Assembly: GCF_029392895.1 (NCBI RefSeq)
Contig: NZ_CP114200.1
Location: forward strand, 1,517,501-1,581,500
Source: Streptomyces sp. 71268
Lineage (GTDB): Bacteria > Actinomycetota > Actinomycetes > Streptomycetales > Streptomycetaceae
Length of the DNA: 64,000 nucleotides
Direction: 5' to 3'
Shown: piece after piece, positions 22,536 to 31,815 of the stretch
Position numbering within the stretch: position 1 is the stretch's first letter
Layout: each line of letters opens with the position of its first letter
Notes under the pieces: model-generated
Told to the model about the DNA's origin: nothing
The model's database searches: none
The model's input: only the letters and a program-made list of their open reading frames with translations
Made by a program: the position numbers and the translations under genes

Positions 22536-23078
22536 TCAGGGCGTGACGGTGGAGACCACGTACACCTTCGGGTGGTCCGGGTTGTCGAGGTCGACCGTGA
22601 TGTCGAGCGTCGGCTCGGGGTCCTTCTGGTCGATGACGCCGCCGGCCCACTTCCCGTCGGCGTCCAGTTTCCAGCCGACGACGCCCGCCGTCTTGGCGTC
22701 GATGGTGATCCGGCCGTCGTTGAGCACGTCGCGGTCGGCGCCGAGCCGGCCGAGGAACTTGTCCAGCCCCTTGGGGTTGGTGACGAACTGGACGTACATC
22801 TGGCTCCGCTTCCACGAGTTGGTCTCGTAGAAGGCGACGTCAACGGAGTACGAGGGGATGGGCGTGTCGTAGATCCGCCGCTGTACCTTGCTCGGCCAAC
22901 TGTGGGTCAGCCCGGTGGCCGCCGCGTTCTCCTGCTTGTCCTCGCCGCTGCCCCGGCTCTTCTGCGCCGAGATGGCCATGTACCCGGCCGGGATGGCGAT
23001 CAACAGGAACAGGGTCACCTTGCGCCGCCAGGAACGCCTGCCCTGCCTGGTCTCGCTCGTCTGGGACTGCTGACTCAT
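22536..23078 (-). CDS. Membrane-anchored protein of unknown function downstream of ROK kinase
   Basis: 180 residues: a basic, Gln/Ser-rich cytoplasmic start, one membrane helix (about 21-37, VTLFLLIAIPAGYMAIS), then an extracellular domain rich in Asp/Asn/Lys with no cysteine pair seen. I do not recognise the family. Its ATG overlaps the stop of the ROK kinase (ATGA), so the two are translationally coupled. The external domain could bind a ligand, but nothing visible indicates catalysis. Confidence 0.8.
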   Translation of the reverse strand: MSQQSQTSETRQGRRSWRRKVTLFLLIAIPAGYMAISAQKSRGSGEDKQENAAATGLTHSWPSKVQRRIYDTPIPSYSVDVAFYETNSWKRSQMYVQFVTNPKGLDKFLGRLGADRDVLNDGRITIDAKTAGVVGWKLDADGKWAGGVIDQKDPEPTLDITVDLDNPDHPKVYVVSTVTP

Positions 23079-24196
23079 CGCCGTCCTGCCTGTGCGTAGC
23101 GCTCGTACCGCTCGACCCGGCGCCGGTTGGCGCGCCGGAACCTGCGGGCGACGAGGCGGGCCAGGTCGGCCGCGCCGACCAACCCCGCCTCGTTGCCGAG
23201 CTGGGCCTTGATGATGCGGGCCTCGGGCCGGTACCCACGACCGGTGAGCGTACGCCGGAACGCGTCCCTGGCCGGCCCGATGAGGAGATCGTCGGCGGCG
23301 CTTACGCCGCCCCCGATGACGAAGCAGGACGGGTCGAGCGCGGCGGCGAGGTTGGCGATGCCCACGCCGAGCCACTGGCCGATGTCCTGCAGGAGTTCCA
23401 CACACATGGCGTCGCCGTCGCGGGCCAGCTCGGTGATGATCGGACCGGTGATCTCCTGGACGTTGCCGCCGACCCGGTCGATGATCCCGTACGCCACCGG
23501 CGAGTCCGCCGCCGCCAGCTCCCTGGCCTCGCGGACCAGCGCGTTGCCCGAGCTGTACTGCTCCCAGCAGCCACGGTTGCCGCACGGGCAGCGGTGGCCC
23601 GCGGGCACCACCTGCATGTGGCCGAACTCGCCGGCGACGCCGTACTTGCCGCGCTTGACCTGGCCGTCCTCCAGGATCGCGCCGCCGATGCCGGTGCCGA
23701 GCGTGATCATCACCAGGTGGTCCTCGCCGCGCCCGGCGCCGAACCGCCACTCCGCCCAGGCGGCGGTGTTGGCGTCGTTGTCGACCATGACCGGCACCGC
23801 GAGCCGCCCGGCGAGTCGGTCCCGCAGCGGCTCGTCGCGCCAGGCCAGGTGGGGCGCGAACAGCACCCGGGAGCGGTCGGCGTCCACCCAGCCGGCCGCG
23901 CCGATGCCCACCGCGTGCACGTCGTGCCGGTCGGACAGGTCGAGCACCAGCTCGACGATGGTGTCCTCGACGACCTTGGGGCTCTTGGACTTGTCCGGGG
24001 TCTCGGTACGGAGCCGCTCCAGTATGTTGCCGTCGGCGTCCACGACGCCCGCCGCGACCTTGGTCCCCCCAATGTCGATGCCCACGGTGGGCACCCGGGG
24101 CGCGGTCAGGTGTGAGCGGCGCTCGCGGGTGCCTACGGTGCGCAGCACGGTGGCCCGGGCGGAGCCTCGGTGCACTCGCTCGCGGTACAGGCTCAT
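23075..24196 (-). CDS. ROK-family sugar kinase
   Basis: A 373-residue ROK protein without the N-terminal helix-turn-helix of ROK repressors, so a kinase rather than a regulator. DIGGTK at 41-46 is the phosphate-binding loop, VDNDAN contains the catalytic Asp, GTGIGG is the second nucleotide loop and CPCGNRGCWE is the ROK zinc site. A basic 30-residue extension precedes the kinase fold. Glucokinase-type activity is the usual assignment. Beside a CUT2-type ABC importer and KDG/KDPG enzymes it may phosphorylate an imported sugar. GAGAGGG precedes ATG 24196. Confidence 0.93.
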   Translation of the reverse strand: MSLYRERVHRGSARATVLRTVGTRERRSHLTAPRVPTVGIDIGGTKVAAGVVDADGNILERLRTETPDKSKSPKVVEDTIVELVLDLSDRHDVHAVGIGAAGWVDADRSRVLFAPHLAWRDEPLRDRLAGRLAVPVMVDNDANTAAWAEWRFGAGRGEDHLVMITLGTGIGGAILEDGQVKRGKYGVAGEFGHMQVVPAGHRCPCGNRGCWEQYSSGNALVREARELAAADSPVAYGIIDRVGGNVQEITGPIITELARDGDAMCVELLQDIGQWLGVGIANLAAALDPSCFVIGGGVSAADDLLIGPARDAFRRTLTGRGYRPEARIIKAQLGNEAGLVGAADLARLVARRFRRANRRRVERYERYAQAGRR

Positions 24197-24709
24197 CGGC
24201 CGTCCCTCTCGCCGGTGTGGGGGGCGGCGGCAGCTCCGCGTGGTGCGTGGCTTCGATCGCCGCGGGTTCGGTCGCTGCGGGTTCGTGCGCGCAAGAGTCG
24301 TCGTCCCTGCGGGTGTCGTGGGAGGCCAACGGCCTCGGGCGTGCGGTCGGGCGTGACGGGCGTGACCCGCCGTGGCGATTGTGCCTCACTCGCGCTACGC
24401 GGCGCATGGCGGAGCGGCGGTCCTCGGCCGGGCGGGGCGGTACGCGCTGGATGCCCCTGTTGACCGTCGAACGTCGCTCGACCACTTCCGCGGTGGCGCA
24501 CCACGAAGGACGCGGCGAGCGGCGAGGTTACCTGACCCGGGCCGCGAAACCGGCGCACCCGCTGGCGCACGCCGGCTGACGGGGGCCGTCGCCGGCACCG
24601 GGGCCGGCGGTGTCGTCGACGCCGTCGGCGCGGCCGGGCCCGGTCGGCCCGGCCGTGCCGGTGGGTCACTCGGCGGTGATCGCTCGGCGGTCGATGACTC
24701 GGCGGCGGG
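24197..24709. other. Intergenic region between ABC ATPase and ROK kinase
   Basis: No convincing gene. It contains a strong hairpin (24626-24660) that probably ends the ABC operon, and short direct repeats of CTCGGCGG/CTCGGCCG around 24666-24720 running into the ATPase stop. The ROK promoter must lie here. Confidence 0.6.
24626..24660 (-). terminator. Terminator-like hairpin after the ABC ATPase gene
   Basis: 15-base arms CGGCGCGGCCGGGCC and GGCCCGGCCGTGCCG with one G-T type mismatch and a five-base loop, 50 bases beyond the ATPase stop in the direction of transcription. Confidence 0.6.
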
Positions 24710-25666
24710 TCACTCGGCCGTGGGTCGGCCCGGGCGCAGGGTGGGCGTGCTGGCGCGGGCCAGTTCGTGGCTCAGCTCCTCCAGCTCGCTGCCGCCGGCC
24801 ATCTGCCGGGTCAGCTCGTCCAGGGTGATCTCCGACTTGGCGTGGCTGCCCGCCATCGTGCCCCGCTTGAGGAGGACGAAGCGGTCGCCGACCAGGTACG
24901 CGTGGTGCGGGTTGTGCGTGATGAGGACCACGCCGAGGCCGGCGTCGCGGGCCGCGGCGACGTACTTGAGGACGACGCCGGACTGCTTGACGCCGAGCGC
25001 CGCGGTCGGCTCGTCCAGGACGAGGACCTTGGCGCCGAAGTAGACGGCCCGCGCGATCGCCACGCACTGCCGCTCGCCGCCGGAGAGGGTGCCGATCGGC
25101 TGGTCCACGTCGCGCAGGTCGATGCCCATCCGCCGCAGCTCGGTGCGGGTCGTCTCGCGCATGGTCGCGGTGTCCAGGCGACGCAGCGGGCCACGGCCCT
25201 TCGTCGGCTCGGAGCCGAGGAAGAAGTTGCGCCACACCGGCATCAGCGGCACCACGGCCAGGTCCTGGTAGACGGTGGCGATGCCCCGGTCGAGCGCCTC
25301 GCGCGGGGAGCCGAGCCGCGCCGTCTGGCCGTCGATGCGGAAGGTGCCGGCGTCGTGCTGGTGCAGCCCGGAGATGATCTTGATGAGGGTGGACTTGCCC
25401 GCGCCGTTGTCGCCCAGCACGCAACTGATCTCGCCGGCCCGCACCTCAAGCGAGACGCCCTCAAGCGCCTTGACGTTGCCGTAGTACTTGCTGACGTCGC
25501 TCAGCTCGACCAGCGGCGCCTCGGCGGCGTCGGCGCCCTCGGCGGCGGCGCCGGTGGCCGCGCTCGCCCCGGTGGCCGCGCTCGCGCCGGTGCTCGCCGG
25601 TCGCGGCGCCGGGTTGGCCGGCACGCCCTCGCCCGGGCCCTGCGGCTGCTGCTCGCGCTCGCTCAC
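24710..25666 (-). CDS. Sugar ABC transporter ATP-binding protein (CUT2 type, single domain)
   Basis: 318 residues with an Ala/Gly-rich, low-complexity N-terminal tail (about 1-50) then one ABC domain: Walker [10 protein letters not shown] at 85-93, signature LSGGERQ, Walker B VLVLDEP, and the H-loop in LITHNPHH. Ribose-type ATPases are normally two fused domains; this single-domain form resembles the FrcA-like branch and must work as a homodimer. GTG at 25666 overlaps the permease stop (GTGA) and has GGAGG 7 bases upstream. It energises uptake through the adjoining permease. Confidence 0.95.
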   Translation of the reverse strand: MSEREQQPQGPGEGVPANPAPRPASTGASAATGASAATGAAAEGADAAEAPLVELSDVSKYYGNVKALEGVSLEVRAGEISCVLGDNGAGKSTLIKIISGLHQHDAGTFRIDGQTARLGSPREALDRGIATVYQDLAVVPLMPVWRNFFLGSEPTKGRGPLRRLDTATMRETTRTELRRMGIDLRDVDQPIGTLSGGERQCVAIARAVYFGAKVLVLDEPTAALGVKQSGVVLKYVAAARDAGLGVVLITHNPHHAYLVGDRFVLLKRGTMAGSHAKSEITLDELTRQMAGGSELEELSHELARASTPTLRPGRPTAE

Positions 25667-26727
25667 TTGCTCGCCTCCGCCCGCTTGCGCACCCACGCGT
25701 TCAGCAGGGTGGCCAGGAGGAGCATCGCGCCGAGGAAGAACTTGAACCAGTCGGCGTCCCACTGCGCGTACACGATGCCCTTGTTCGTCATGCCGAAGAT
25801 CAGCGCGCCCACGGCGGCGCCGATCGCCGAGCCGTAACCGCCGGTCATCAGGCAGCCGCCGATGACGGCCGCGATGATGTAGAGCAGTTCGTTGCCCACA
25901 CCCTCGCCGGACTGCACGGTGTCGAACGAGAACAGCAGGTGCTGCCCGAGCACCCAGGCACCGAAGCCGGTGCCCATGTACAGGGCGATCTTGGTGCGGG
26001 CGACCGGCACGCCGACCGCGCGGGCCGCGTGCGCGTTGCCGCCGGCGGCGAAGATCCAGTTGCCCGCCCGGGTGCGCAGCAGGATCCAGGTGGCCAGGGC
26101 GACCAGGGCCAGCCACCACACGATGGTGATTTTGATGTTCACGTCGCCGATGGTGTGCTGCGAGGCGAATACCTTACGGGCGGACTCGAAGCCCTCCATG
26201 TCCCCGATGGTCTTGGTCGAGACCTTGCCGCTGATCAGCTTGGTGAAGCCGAGGTTCATGCCGGTCAGCATGAGGAACGTGGCCAGCGTGATGATGAAGC
26301 TCGGCAGTCCCGTACGGACCAGGACGATGCCGTTGAAGAAGCCGATCGCCAGGCTCGTCAGCAGGGACACCCCGACGCCGACCCACACGTTGGCCGTCAT
26401 TTGGTAGCTGAACATGGACGAGACCAGCGCGGAGGTGGTGACCGCGACGCCGGTGGAGAGGTCGAACTCGCCGCCGATCATCAGCAGCGCCACCGGCACC
26501 GCCATGATGCCGATGGTCGAGGACGCGTACAGCACCGTGGAGAGGCTGGAGAGCTGGAGGAAGCTGTTGGCGACGACCGAGAAGAAGACGAAGACGGCCA
26601 CCGCGCCGACCACCGCGCCCAGCTCGGGGCGACCGAGCAGGCGGCGGAGCGTGGAGCGGTGCAGCAGCCGTTCGTCCGGTTCTGGCGGGTCGGCCGGGGT
26701 CGTGGGGCGGGCCAGGGAGCTACTCAC
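25663..26727 (-). CDS. Sugar ABC transporter permease (CUT2/ribose type)
   Basis: 354 residues with about nine to ten hydrophobic membrane helices and family landmarks such as [20 protein letters not shown] near the first third and [11 protein letters not shown] in the second half, typical of RbsC/FrcC permeases. The GTG at 26727 overlaps the stop of the binding-protein gene (GTGA), so the upstream in-frame extension is not needed. It forms the transmembrane channel of the importer. Confidence 0.95.
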   Translation of the reverse strand: MSSSLARPTTPADPPEPDERLLHRSTLRRLLGRPELGAVVGAVAVFVFFSVVANSFLQLSSLSTVLYASSTIGIMAVPVALLMIGGEFDLSTGVAVTTSALVSSMFSYQMTANVWVGVGVSLLTSLAIGFFNGIVLVRTGLPSFIITLATFLMLTGMNLGFTKLISGKVSTKTIGDMEGFESARKVFASQHTIGDVNIKITIVWWLALVALATWILLRTRAGNWIFAAGGNAHAARAVGVPVARTKIALYMGTGFGAWVLGQHLLFSFDTVQSGEGVGNELLYIIAAVIGGCLMTGGYGSAIGAAVGALIFGMTNKGIVYAQWDADWFKFFLGAMLLLATLLNAWVRKRAEASK

Positions 26728-27731
26728 CGGGTGCCCCGATCCGCGTACTCGGCCAGCTCGTCCGCCTCGTCCTTGGTGACGATCTGCGGGCCGGTCAGCA
26801 CCGGCTGGCCGCCGCCGAGCACGTCGGCGTTGTACTTGTACAGCCACAGCAGGTCGACGGCCTGGTAGCCCTGGAGGTAGGGCTGCTGGTCCACGGCGAA
26901 GCCGAGGTCACCGTTGGCGAGCCCCTGGGCGACCTGCTTGCTGAGGTCGAAGGTGTTGATCTCCGCGTCGCTGCCGGCCTGTTTCTTGGCCTTGACGGCG
27001 GTGTCGGCGAAGGGCGCGCCGAGCGTCACGACCGCGTCGTAGTCACCGGACTGGAGCTTGGCCTCGATGGCGGAGAGGACGTCGGGCATGTTGGTGCCCT
27101 CGACGTAGAGGTTCTCCAGCTTGCCCTTGAAGGTCTTGCGGGCGCCGTCGCAGCGCTGCTCGTGGCCGACGTTGCCCTGCTCGTGCAGGACGCACAGGGC
27201 CTTCTTCCGGCCGCGCTTGGTCAGCTCGTCGCCGACCGCCTCGCCGGCGATGGTCTCGTCCTGGCCGATGTGGCTGAGGGCGCCGAACGCCTTGGACTCG
27301 GCCGATCCGGAGTTCACCGTGATCACCGGGATGCCGGCCTTGCGGGCCTTGGCGACGACGGCCTTCATGGCGTCGGGCTTGGCGAGCGTGACGATGAGCC
27401 CGTCGACCTTCTGGTCGATGTAGCTCTGCACCTGCTCGCTCTGCTGCTGGCCCTCGTCGCTGTGCGCGTAGAGGAGCTTGATGTTGTCCTTGACCGCCGC
27501 CTGCTTGGCGCCGCTGCGGACGATGTCCCAGAAGGAGTCCCCGTCGCCCGAGTGCGTGACCATCGCGACGGTCCAGCGCGGCGTGTCGACCGCCGCGCGC
27601 CCGTGTGCGGACTTGGCCGCCCGCTCCTCCGCGCGCTTGCCGCCCGTACTGCTGCATCCCGCAAGGGTCGCGCCGACCACCGCTGCCAGCACGGCGCTCA
27701 CGGCGCGTACCCCTGTCCGAACCCTTGCCAC
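26724..27731 (-). CDS. Sugar ABC transporter substrate-binding lipoprotein
   Basis: 335 residues from GTG 27731: basic N-terminus, hydrophobic stretch and lipobox LAGC with Cys26 as the lipidation site, then a periplasmic-binding-protein type I fold (SFWDIVRSGAKQAA, DGLIVTLAKPDAMK, NTFDLSKQVAQGL). It captures the substrate outside the membrane for the coupled permease. The fold resembles ribose/inositol/fructose binders, but the ligand is not predictable. An earlier in-frame GTG at 27761 is rejected because a GGAGAAGGG site lies just inside that extension, before 27731. Confidence 0.94.
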   Translation of the reverse strand: MARVRTGVRAVSAVLAAVVGATLAGCSSTGGKRAEERAAKSAHGRAAVDTPRWTVAMVTHSGDGDSFWDIVRSGAKQAAVKDNIKLLYAHSDEGQQQSEQVQSYIDQKVDGLIVTLAKPDAMKAVVAKARKAGIPVITVNSGSAESKAFGALSHIGQDETIAGEAVGDELTKRGRKKALCVLHEQGNVGHEQRCDGARKTFKGKLENLYVEGTNMPDVLSAIEAKLQSGDYDAVVTLGAPFADTAVKAKKQAGSDAEINTFDLSKQVAQGLANGDLGFAVDQQPYLQGYQAVDLLWLYKYNADVLGGGQPVLTGPQIVTKDEADELAEYADRGTR

Positions 27732-28114
27732 GAGGACTTGCCCTTCTCCACTGAATGTCACGGTGCGGCCGGGTACCGTTCACCCGCCCCGGCCGCCCAA
27801 GTATCCGTCACCGCTGCTGGGCGCGGCTCCAGCGGGTCCCGCGCGCGGCGTACGCGCCGCCCCGCGCCGCCTGGGGCGTGCCGCGAGACGGCCGCCTCGC
27901 TCCCGACTTCCCCCGGCTCCTTCCGGCCGCGTGCGAGCGGTTGGAGGAGTTGTAGCGGCGCGCGCCACCCACCGTCAATGCTTTGTCAGAACATTCTGAC
28001 GAAGGGATCTTCACCGGACCGGCCCGCGCCCGGGCGCGGCGGGTCAGCGTACGCGGTACGGCCGGCCGGACGACACCCGGGACGAATCCGGCCCGGGGTC
28101 GCGGGCCGACCGAC
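27732..28114. other. Promoter region of the sugar ABC operon
   Basis: No gene seen. It holds a clear palindrome at 27985-28000 and an AT-richer patch around 27960-28015 that probably marks the promoter; the leader to the binding-protein start would then be about 240 bases. Confidence 0.6.
27985..28000. promoter_or_regulatory. Palindromic operator candidate for the GntR regulator
   Basis: GTCAGAA-CA-TTCTGAC, perfect 7-bp arms around two bases, between the GntR gene and the ABC operon. The outer GT/AC ends are usual in GntR-family sites. Confidence 0.55.
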
Positions 28115-28894
28115 TCAGGGGCGGACCAGGAGCTGGAACTCGAAGGCGTAGCGCGAGGCCCGGTAGGTGTGCGAGCCGAACTCGATCGCGCGCCCGGTGT
28201 CGTCGAAGGTGGTCCGCTCCATGGTGAGCAGCGGCGCGCCCACGGACTCGGCGAGCCGCTCCGCCTCGTCGGCGGTGGCCGCGCGGGCGCCGACCGTCTG
28301 CCGGGCGCTGTGCAGCGTGATGCCGGCCCCGCGCAGCAGCCGGTAGAGCCCGGTCTCCTCCAGCGCCGCGCTCTCCAGCGCCAGCAGCCCGGTCGGCAGG
28401 TGGTTGCGCAGGTGGGCCATGGGTTCGCCGTGCGCGAGGCGCAGCCGTTCCACCAGCACCACGTCCGCCCCCTCGGGGAGGCCGAGGGCCGCGGCGACCT
28501 GGGCGGTGGCGGGCTGGACGGCGTGTCGCAGGACCCGGGTGGCGGGCCGCTGGCCCGCGGCCTCCAGGTCGTCGTAGAGACTGCTCAGCTCCAGCGGGCG
28601 CTTGACCTGGCTGTGCACGACCTGGGTGCCCACGCCACGGCGGCGCACCAGGAGTCCCTTGTCGACCAGCGACTGGATGGCCTGGCGCACCGTGGGGCGG
28701 GAGAGGCCGAGCCGGCCGGCGAGGTCGATCTCGTTGCCCAGCAGGCTGCCCGGCGCGAGTTCGCCCTGCTCGATGGCGGCCTCGAGCTGCTGGGCCAACT
28801 GGAAGTACAGCGGGACCGGACTGCCACGGTCCACGCTGAACTGGACGGCCGCCGCCGAACGCAGCCCGCCCGTCGCGTCTCCTTGCTTCGCCAC
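28115..28894 (-). CDS. GntR-family (HutC type) transcriptional regulator
   Basis: 259 residues: winged helix-turn-helix at about 20-85 (LGLSRPTVRQAIQSLVDKG and RRRGVGTQV) and a UTRA effector domain (about 100-255) ending in FEFQLLVRP-type sequence. Such proteins sense small sugars or acids. It lies between the KDPG aldolase and the ABC operon, all leftward, so it is the likely local regulator. GTG at 28894 shows no clear ribosome site, and a leaderless message is possible. A TTGTCCGGACAA palindrome lies 50 bases upstream and another palindrome precedes the ABC operon. Confidence 0.93.
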   Translation of the reverse strand: MAKQGDATGGLRSAAAVQFSVDRGSPVPLYFQLAQQLEAAIEQGELAPGSLLGNEIDLAGRLGLSRPTVRQAIQSLVDKGLLVRRRGVGTQVVHSQVKRPLELSSLYDDLEAAGQRPATRVLRHAVQPATAQVAAALGLPEGADVVLVERLRLAHGEPMAHLRNHLPTGLLALESAALEETGLYRLLRGAGITLHSARQTVGARAATADEAERLAESVGAPLLTMERTTFDDTGRAIEFGSHTYRASRYAFEFQLLVRP

Positions 28895-29217
28895 GGGCCG
28901 AGGGTATCCGCAGCGACAGTTGACGGAAAGTCGTGAAGTCTGATTGTCCGGACAAAGCGCGATCCGGCGAGGTAAGGCGGGGTCGGGGCCGCCCCACGCG
29001 GTTCCGGCGACGGGCGAGTGCCAGGGGGAGAGCCGGCGTGCGCGCGTCAGGCGCGGCCCGGGCGACGGGCGTACGCCACCCCGGGTGGACGAGGCGTGGC
29101 CCGCCGTGCGGCCACGGGGAGACGGGGCCGGCCGCGCGCCCGGACCGTCGCCGCGCGCGGGCCGGGCTTCACCGCACGCGGACCGGACCCAGCCGGCCCG
29201 TGCGCGACCCGGCGAGA
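28895..29217. other. Intergenic region upstream of the GntR gene
   Basis: No gene. It contains the TTGTCCGGACAA palindrome near the regulator's start; the remainder (about 29000-29217) is GC-rich with nothing recognisable. Confidence 0.5.
28944..28955. promoter_or_regulatory. Palindrome TTGTCCGGACAA upstream of the GntR gene
   Basis: A perfect 12-bp palindrome 50 bases upstream of the regulator start, suitable for autoregulation. Its TTGTC/GACAA ends resemble the TTGTC left end of the site before the ABC operon. Confidence 0.5.
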
Positions 29218-29844
29218 TCACTCCCGCGCGTCCGCCAGCCGCGCCAGCAGGTCCGCGGCCCGCTTGGCCACCACGTCCCGGTCGCCCTGGGCCAGCGCCG
29301 TGCCCATGCCGACGGCCACCGCGCCGGCGGCGATCCACTCCGGGGCGTCCTCCAGGGTCACCCCGCCGGTGGGCAGCACCGGCGCCTGCGGCAGCGCGGC
29401 GCACACGTCCTTCAGCCAGCGCGGCCCGTACGCCGAGGCGGGGAAGAGCTTGAGCGCGTCCGCGCCCAGCTCCAGCGCGCGCACCATCTCGGTGGGCGTG
29501 GCGACGCCGGGGAAGACGGGCAGCCCGTACCGGTGGCCGGTACGGATGACCTCGGCGTCCAGGCTCGGCGAGACCAGGTAGGTGGCCCCCGCCTCCACGG
29601 CCATCCGCGCCGCCTGGGCGTCCAGCACGGTGCCCGCGCCGATCACCGCGTCGGCGCCCACCTCGCGGGTGAGGGTGGTGATGGCCTCCAGCGCGAAGGG
29701 CGTGGTCAGCGAGATCTCCATGCTGGTGATGCCGGCCGAGAGGAGCGTGTCGGCCGTCGCCGCGGCCTGGTCGTAGCTCTCGGTACGGATGATGGCGAAG
29801 ACCCGCTGTTCGAGCGCGGCCCGGGTGATCTCCCAGCGGTACAC
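29218..29844 (-). CDS. eda: 2-keto-3-deoxy-6-phosphogluconate (KDPG) aldolase
   Basis: 208 residues, the normal length of bacterial KDPG/KHG aldolases. It cleaves KDPG to pyruvate and glyceraldehyde 3-phosphate. The Schiff-base lysine is K132 in ADALKLFPA and the catalytic glutamate E43 in SMEISLTTP; the phosphate-binding LPTGGV segment is also present. GTG at 29844 gives the family's expected N-terminus, with AAGGGCGG upstream. It lies downstream of a KDG kinase on the same strand, the enzyme that makes its substrate. Confidence 0.94.
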   Translation of the reverse strand: MYRWEITRAALEQRVFAIIRTESYDQAAATADTLLSAGITSMEISLTTPFALEAITTLTREVGADAVIGAGTVLDAQAARMAVEAGATYLVSPSLDAEVIRTGHRYGLPVFPGVATPTEMVRALELGADALKLFPASAYGPRWLKDVCAALPQAPVLPTGGVTLEDAPEWIAAGAVAVGMGTALAQGDRDVVAKRAADLLARLADARE

Positions 29845-30285
29845 GGCAGTTCGCCGCCCTTCTTCACGTGCGGTCGGGTGAGGACAGAGACAGGGGACAG
29901 AGGACAGGATGCGGGGGGGGTGGCAGCGACGGGTAGGGATGGCGGGCGGGGCGGGTTGGCGCGGGGCGCCGTGGTGGGGCGGGGTGCGGGAGCTTCGGAC
30001 GGGCCACAGGGCCGGGCCGGGGAGCGCGTCGCCGTCGGCGGCACGTGCGCCGCTCGCGGAGATCTCGCATCGTCCTGCGCCGGTCTTGTGTCCCGCTGGC
30101 GGGACCATGGTGCGACGGGGCCCGGTACGCGCCCACTCGCTCGCCCGTGGGCCCGACACGAGGCACCAACGAACCCAACGTGCGAGGAACGGTGATCGTT
30201 CGCAAGTGGCGCGGCGCGTTCTTCACGGCGCGTTCTTCGCCCGCCGCGCCCGTCGCGACCTCGCGCAGGCCCGCGCGCTGGGTGG
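29845..30285. other. Intergenic region between KDG kinase and KDPG aldolase
   Basis: No convincing gene in 441 bases. Features are a run of short GGACAG-type direct repeats at about 29880-29910 and an imperfect hairpin (TGCGA ... TCGCA with internal AACG/CGTT) at 30181-30204. The size suggests the aldolase may have its own promoter. Confidence 0.5.
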
Positions 30286-31266
30286 TCAACGGTGCACGGC
30301 GTCGATCCCCTCCGTGTAGGCCGCCAGCGCCCGGTCCCGCACGGCCGGGCTCGGCAACCCGGCCGTGTCCGTCGGGGACTGGATGGCCAGCGCCGCGACG
30401 CAGGCCGCCTCGGCGAGCGCCGCCTGCTCGGGCAGGCCGCGCAGCCAGCCGGAGAGGTATCCGGCGGCGAAGGCGTCGCCCGCGCCGACCGGGTCCACCA
30501 CCGGGACCGCGAACGGGCTCTGGTCCCAGCGGCCGGCGCCGGTGTACGCGGTCGCCGAGTGGTCCGCGCGCTTGATCACGACCGCGCGCGCACCCTCCTT
30601 GACCAGGTCGGCGGCGGCCTCGTCGGCCGGCCGCGCGGTCAGCAGCTCCAGTTCGTCCGTGCCCGCGAGGAGCAGGTCGGCTTCGGCCAGCAGGGGCCCC
30701 ACGATCTGCGCCCACTGGGCGGCGCCGCCGAGCTTGCGGCGCACGTTGGGGTCGAAGGAGACCAGCGCGCCCGCGGCCCGGGCCAGTTCGATCAGGCGAC
30801 GCGTGGCGTCGGCCGCGGTCGGCGAGAGCATCGGCGTGATGCCCGACAGGTGCAGCAGCCGCACCCCGTCGAGCGCGGCGGGCGGTATGTGCGCCGGCTC
30901 CAGGTGCGCGGCGGCCGAACCCGCGCGGAAGTACTGCACGTCGATGGCGCGGGAGGGGTGACAGTCCCGCAGCAGCAGGCCGGTGGGGGCGTGTTCGTCC
31001 ACGCCCACCTGACTGACGTCCACGCCGTCCGCCCGCAGCTCGCCGAGGACGGCGGCGCCGGGCGCGTCCGCCCCGAGGCGGCCCAGCCAGCGCACGTGGT
31101 GCCCGAGTCGGGCGAGGCCGACCGCCACGTTGGACTCGGCCCCCGCGATGGAGCGACGGAAGTGGGTCGCCCGGTCCAGCGGTACGCCAGGCTCGGCCAG
31201 CATCAGCAGCATGGCCTCACCGCACGTGACCACCTCGGGGCCGGACGTCCCCGGGCCATATGTCAC
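30286..31266 (-). CDS. PfkB-family 2-keto-3-deoxygluconate (KDG) kinase
   Basis: 326 residues of the ribokinase/PfkB fold. The C-terminal signature DPVGAGDAF (258-266) holds the catalytic Asp264; FDPNVR (171-176) and the YFRAGSAAAHLEP segment (112-124) match KDG kinases, which bind KDG through this region. It would phosphorylate KDG for the downstream KDPG aldolase. GTG at 31266 is preceded by GGAGGAG at 6 bases. A strong palindrome sits 38 bases upstream. Another sugar kinase activity of the same family cannot be excluded, but the neighbouring eda supports KDG. Confidence 0.9.
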   Translation of the reverse strand: MTYGPGTSGPEVVTCGEAMLLMLAEPGVPLDRATHFRRSIAGAESNVAVGLARLGHHVRWLGRLGADAPGAAVLGELRADGVDVSQVGVDEHAPTGLLLRDCHPSRAIDVQYFRAGSAAAHLEPAHIPPAALDGVRLLHLSGITPMLSPTAADATRRLIELARAAGALVSFDPNVRRKLGGAAQWAQIVGPLLAEADLLLAGTDELELLTARPADEAAADLVKEGARAVVIKRADHSATAYTGAGRWDQSPFAVPVVDPVGAGDAFAAGYLSGWLRGLPEQAALAEAACVAALAIQSPTDTAGLPSPAVRDRALAAYTEGIDAVHR

Positions 31267-31303
31267 CGATGCCTCCTCCTTACGTCCTTCCGCCCCCTCG
31301 AAC

Positions 31304-31321
31304 GCGTTTCTACCGAAACGC
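31304..31321. promoter_or_regulatory. Operator-like inverted repeat upstream of KDG kinase
   Basis: GCGTTTC-TACC-GAAACGC, perfect 7-bp arms with a four-base spacer, 38 bases upstream of the kinase start. The sequence differs from the palindromes near the GntR gene, so a second regulator may act here. Confidence 0.5.
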
Positions 31322-31781
31322 TATCGGTTGGCACTGGCATCCGAGTCCGCGGGGGCGCACTCAGCTCGATTGGGAGCATTCATCTGCGCCCCGTACCCCC
31401 ATCGTCCGCCCCACTCACCCCGCGCGCCCCACTGCCGCCATGGTCGTGGGCCCGATCGCCCGCCGTGGCCCGGCCCTTAGGCGGCGACGGCCGGGTGACA
31501 CAGCCGGCGCGACCGACGGACGAGGCTGCCGGCGGCCGGGTAGCCAGCGCCCGCTGACCGAACTGTTCGGCGGTGAGGGTGGGGCGGGACGGGGTCGGCG
31601 CCGGGCCGGAGGAAGCACAACGGGCGCCCCGCGCGCGGGAGGTCGCGCGCCCGGAACGCGCGCGCTACGCCGCGTACCTCGTACGCCCGGCGGGCGCCCG
31701 CGGTGCGCGCCGACACGACGGTCGGGAGCCGCTGAGCGGTCTGACGGCGCGGGAGGAGCCGCCGTACGGGGCCGACCGCCC

Positions 31782-31815
31782 CGACGGTCATCGGCGCCCG
31801 ACGGTCATTGGCGCC
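31782..31815. repeat. Tandem 17-bp duplication
   Basis: CGACGGTCATCGGCGCC directly followed by CGACGGTCATTGGCGCC, one mismatch. Confidence 0.8.

Noticed and set aside
24372..25043. Rightward frame across the ABC ATPase end and the gap
   Set aside because: Low-complexity Gly/Ala/Arg text overlapping a well-supported gene in antisense.
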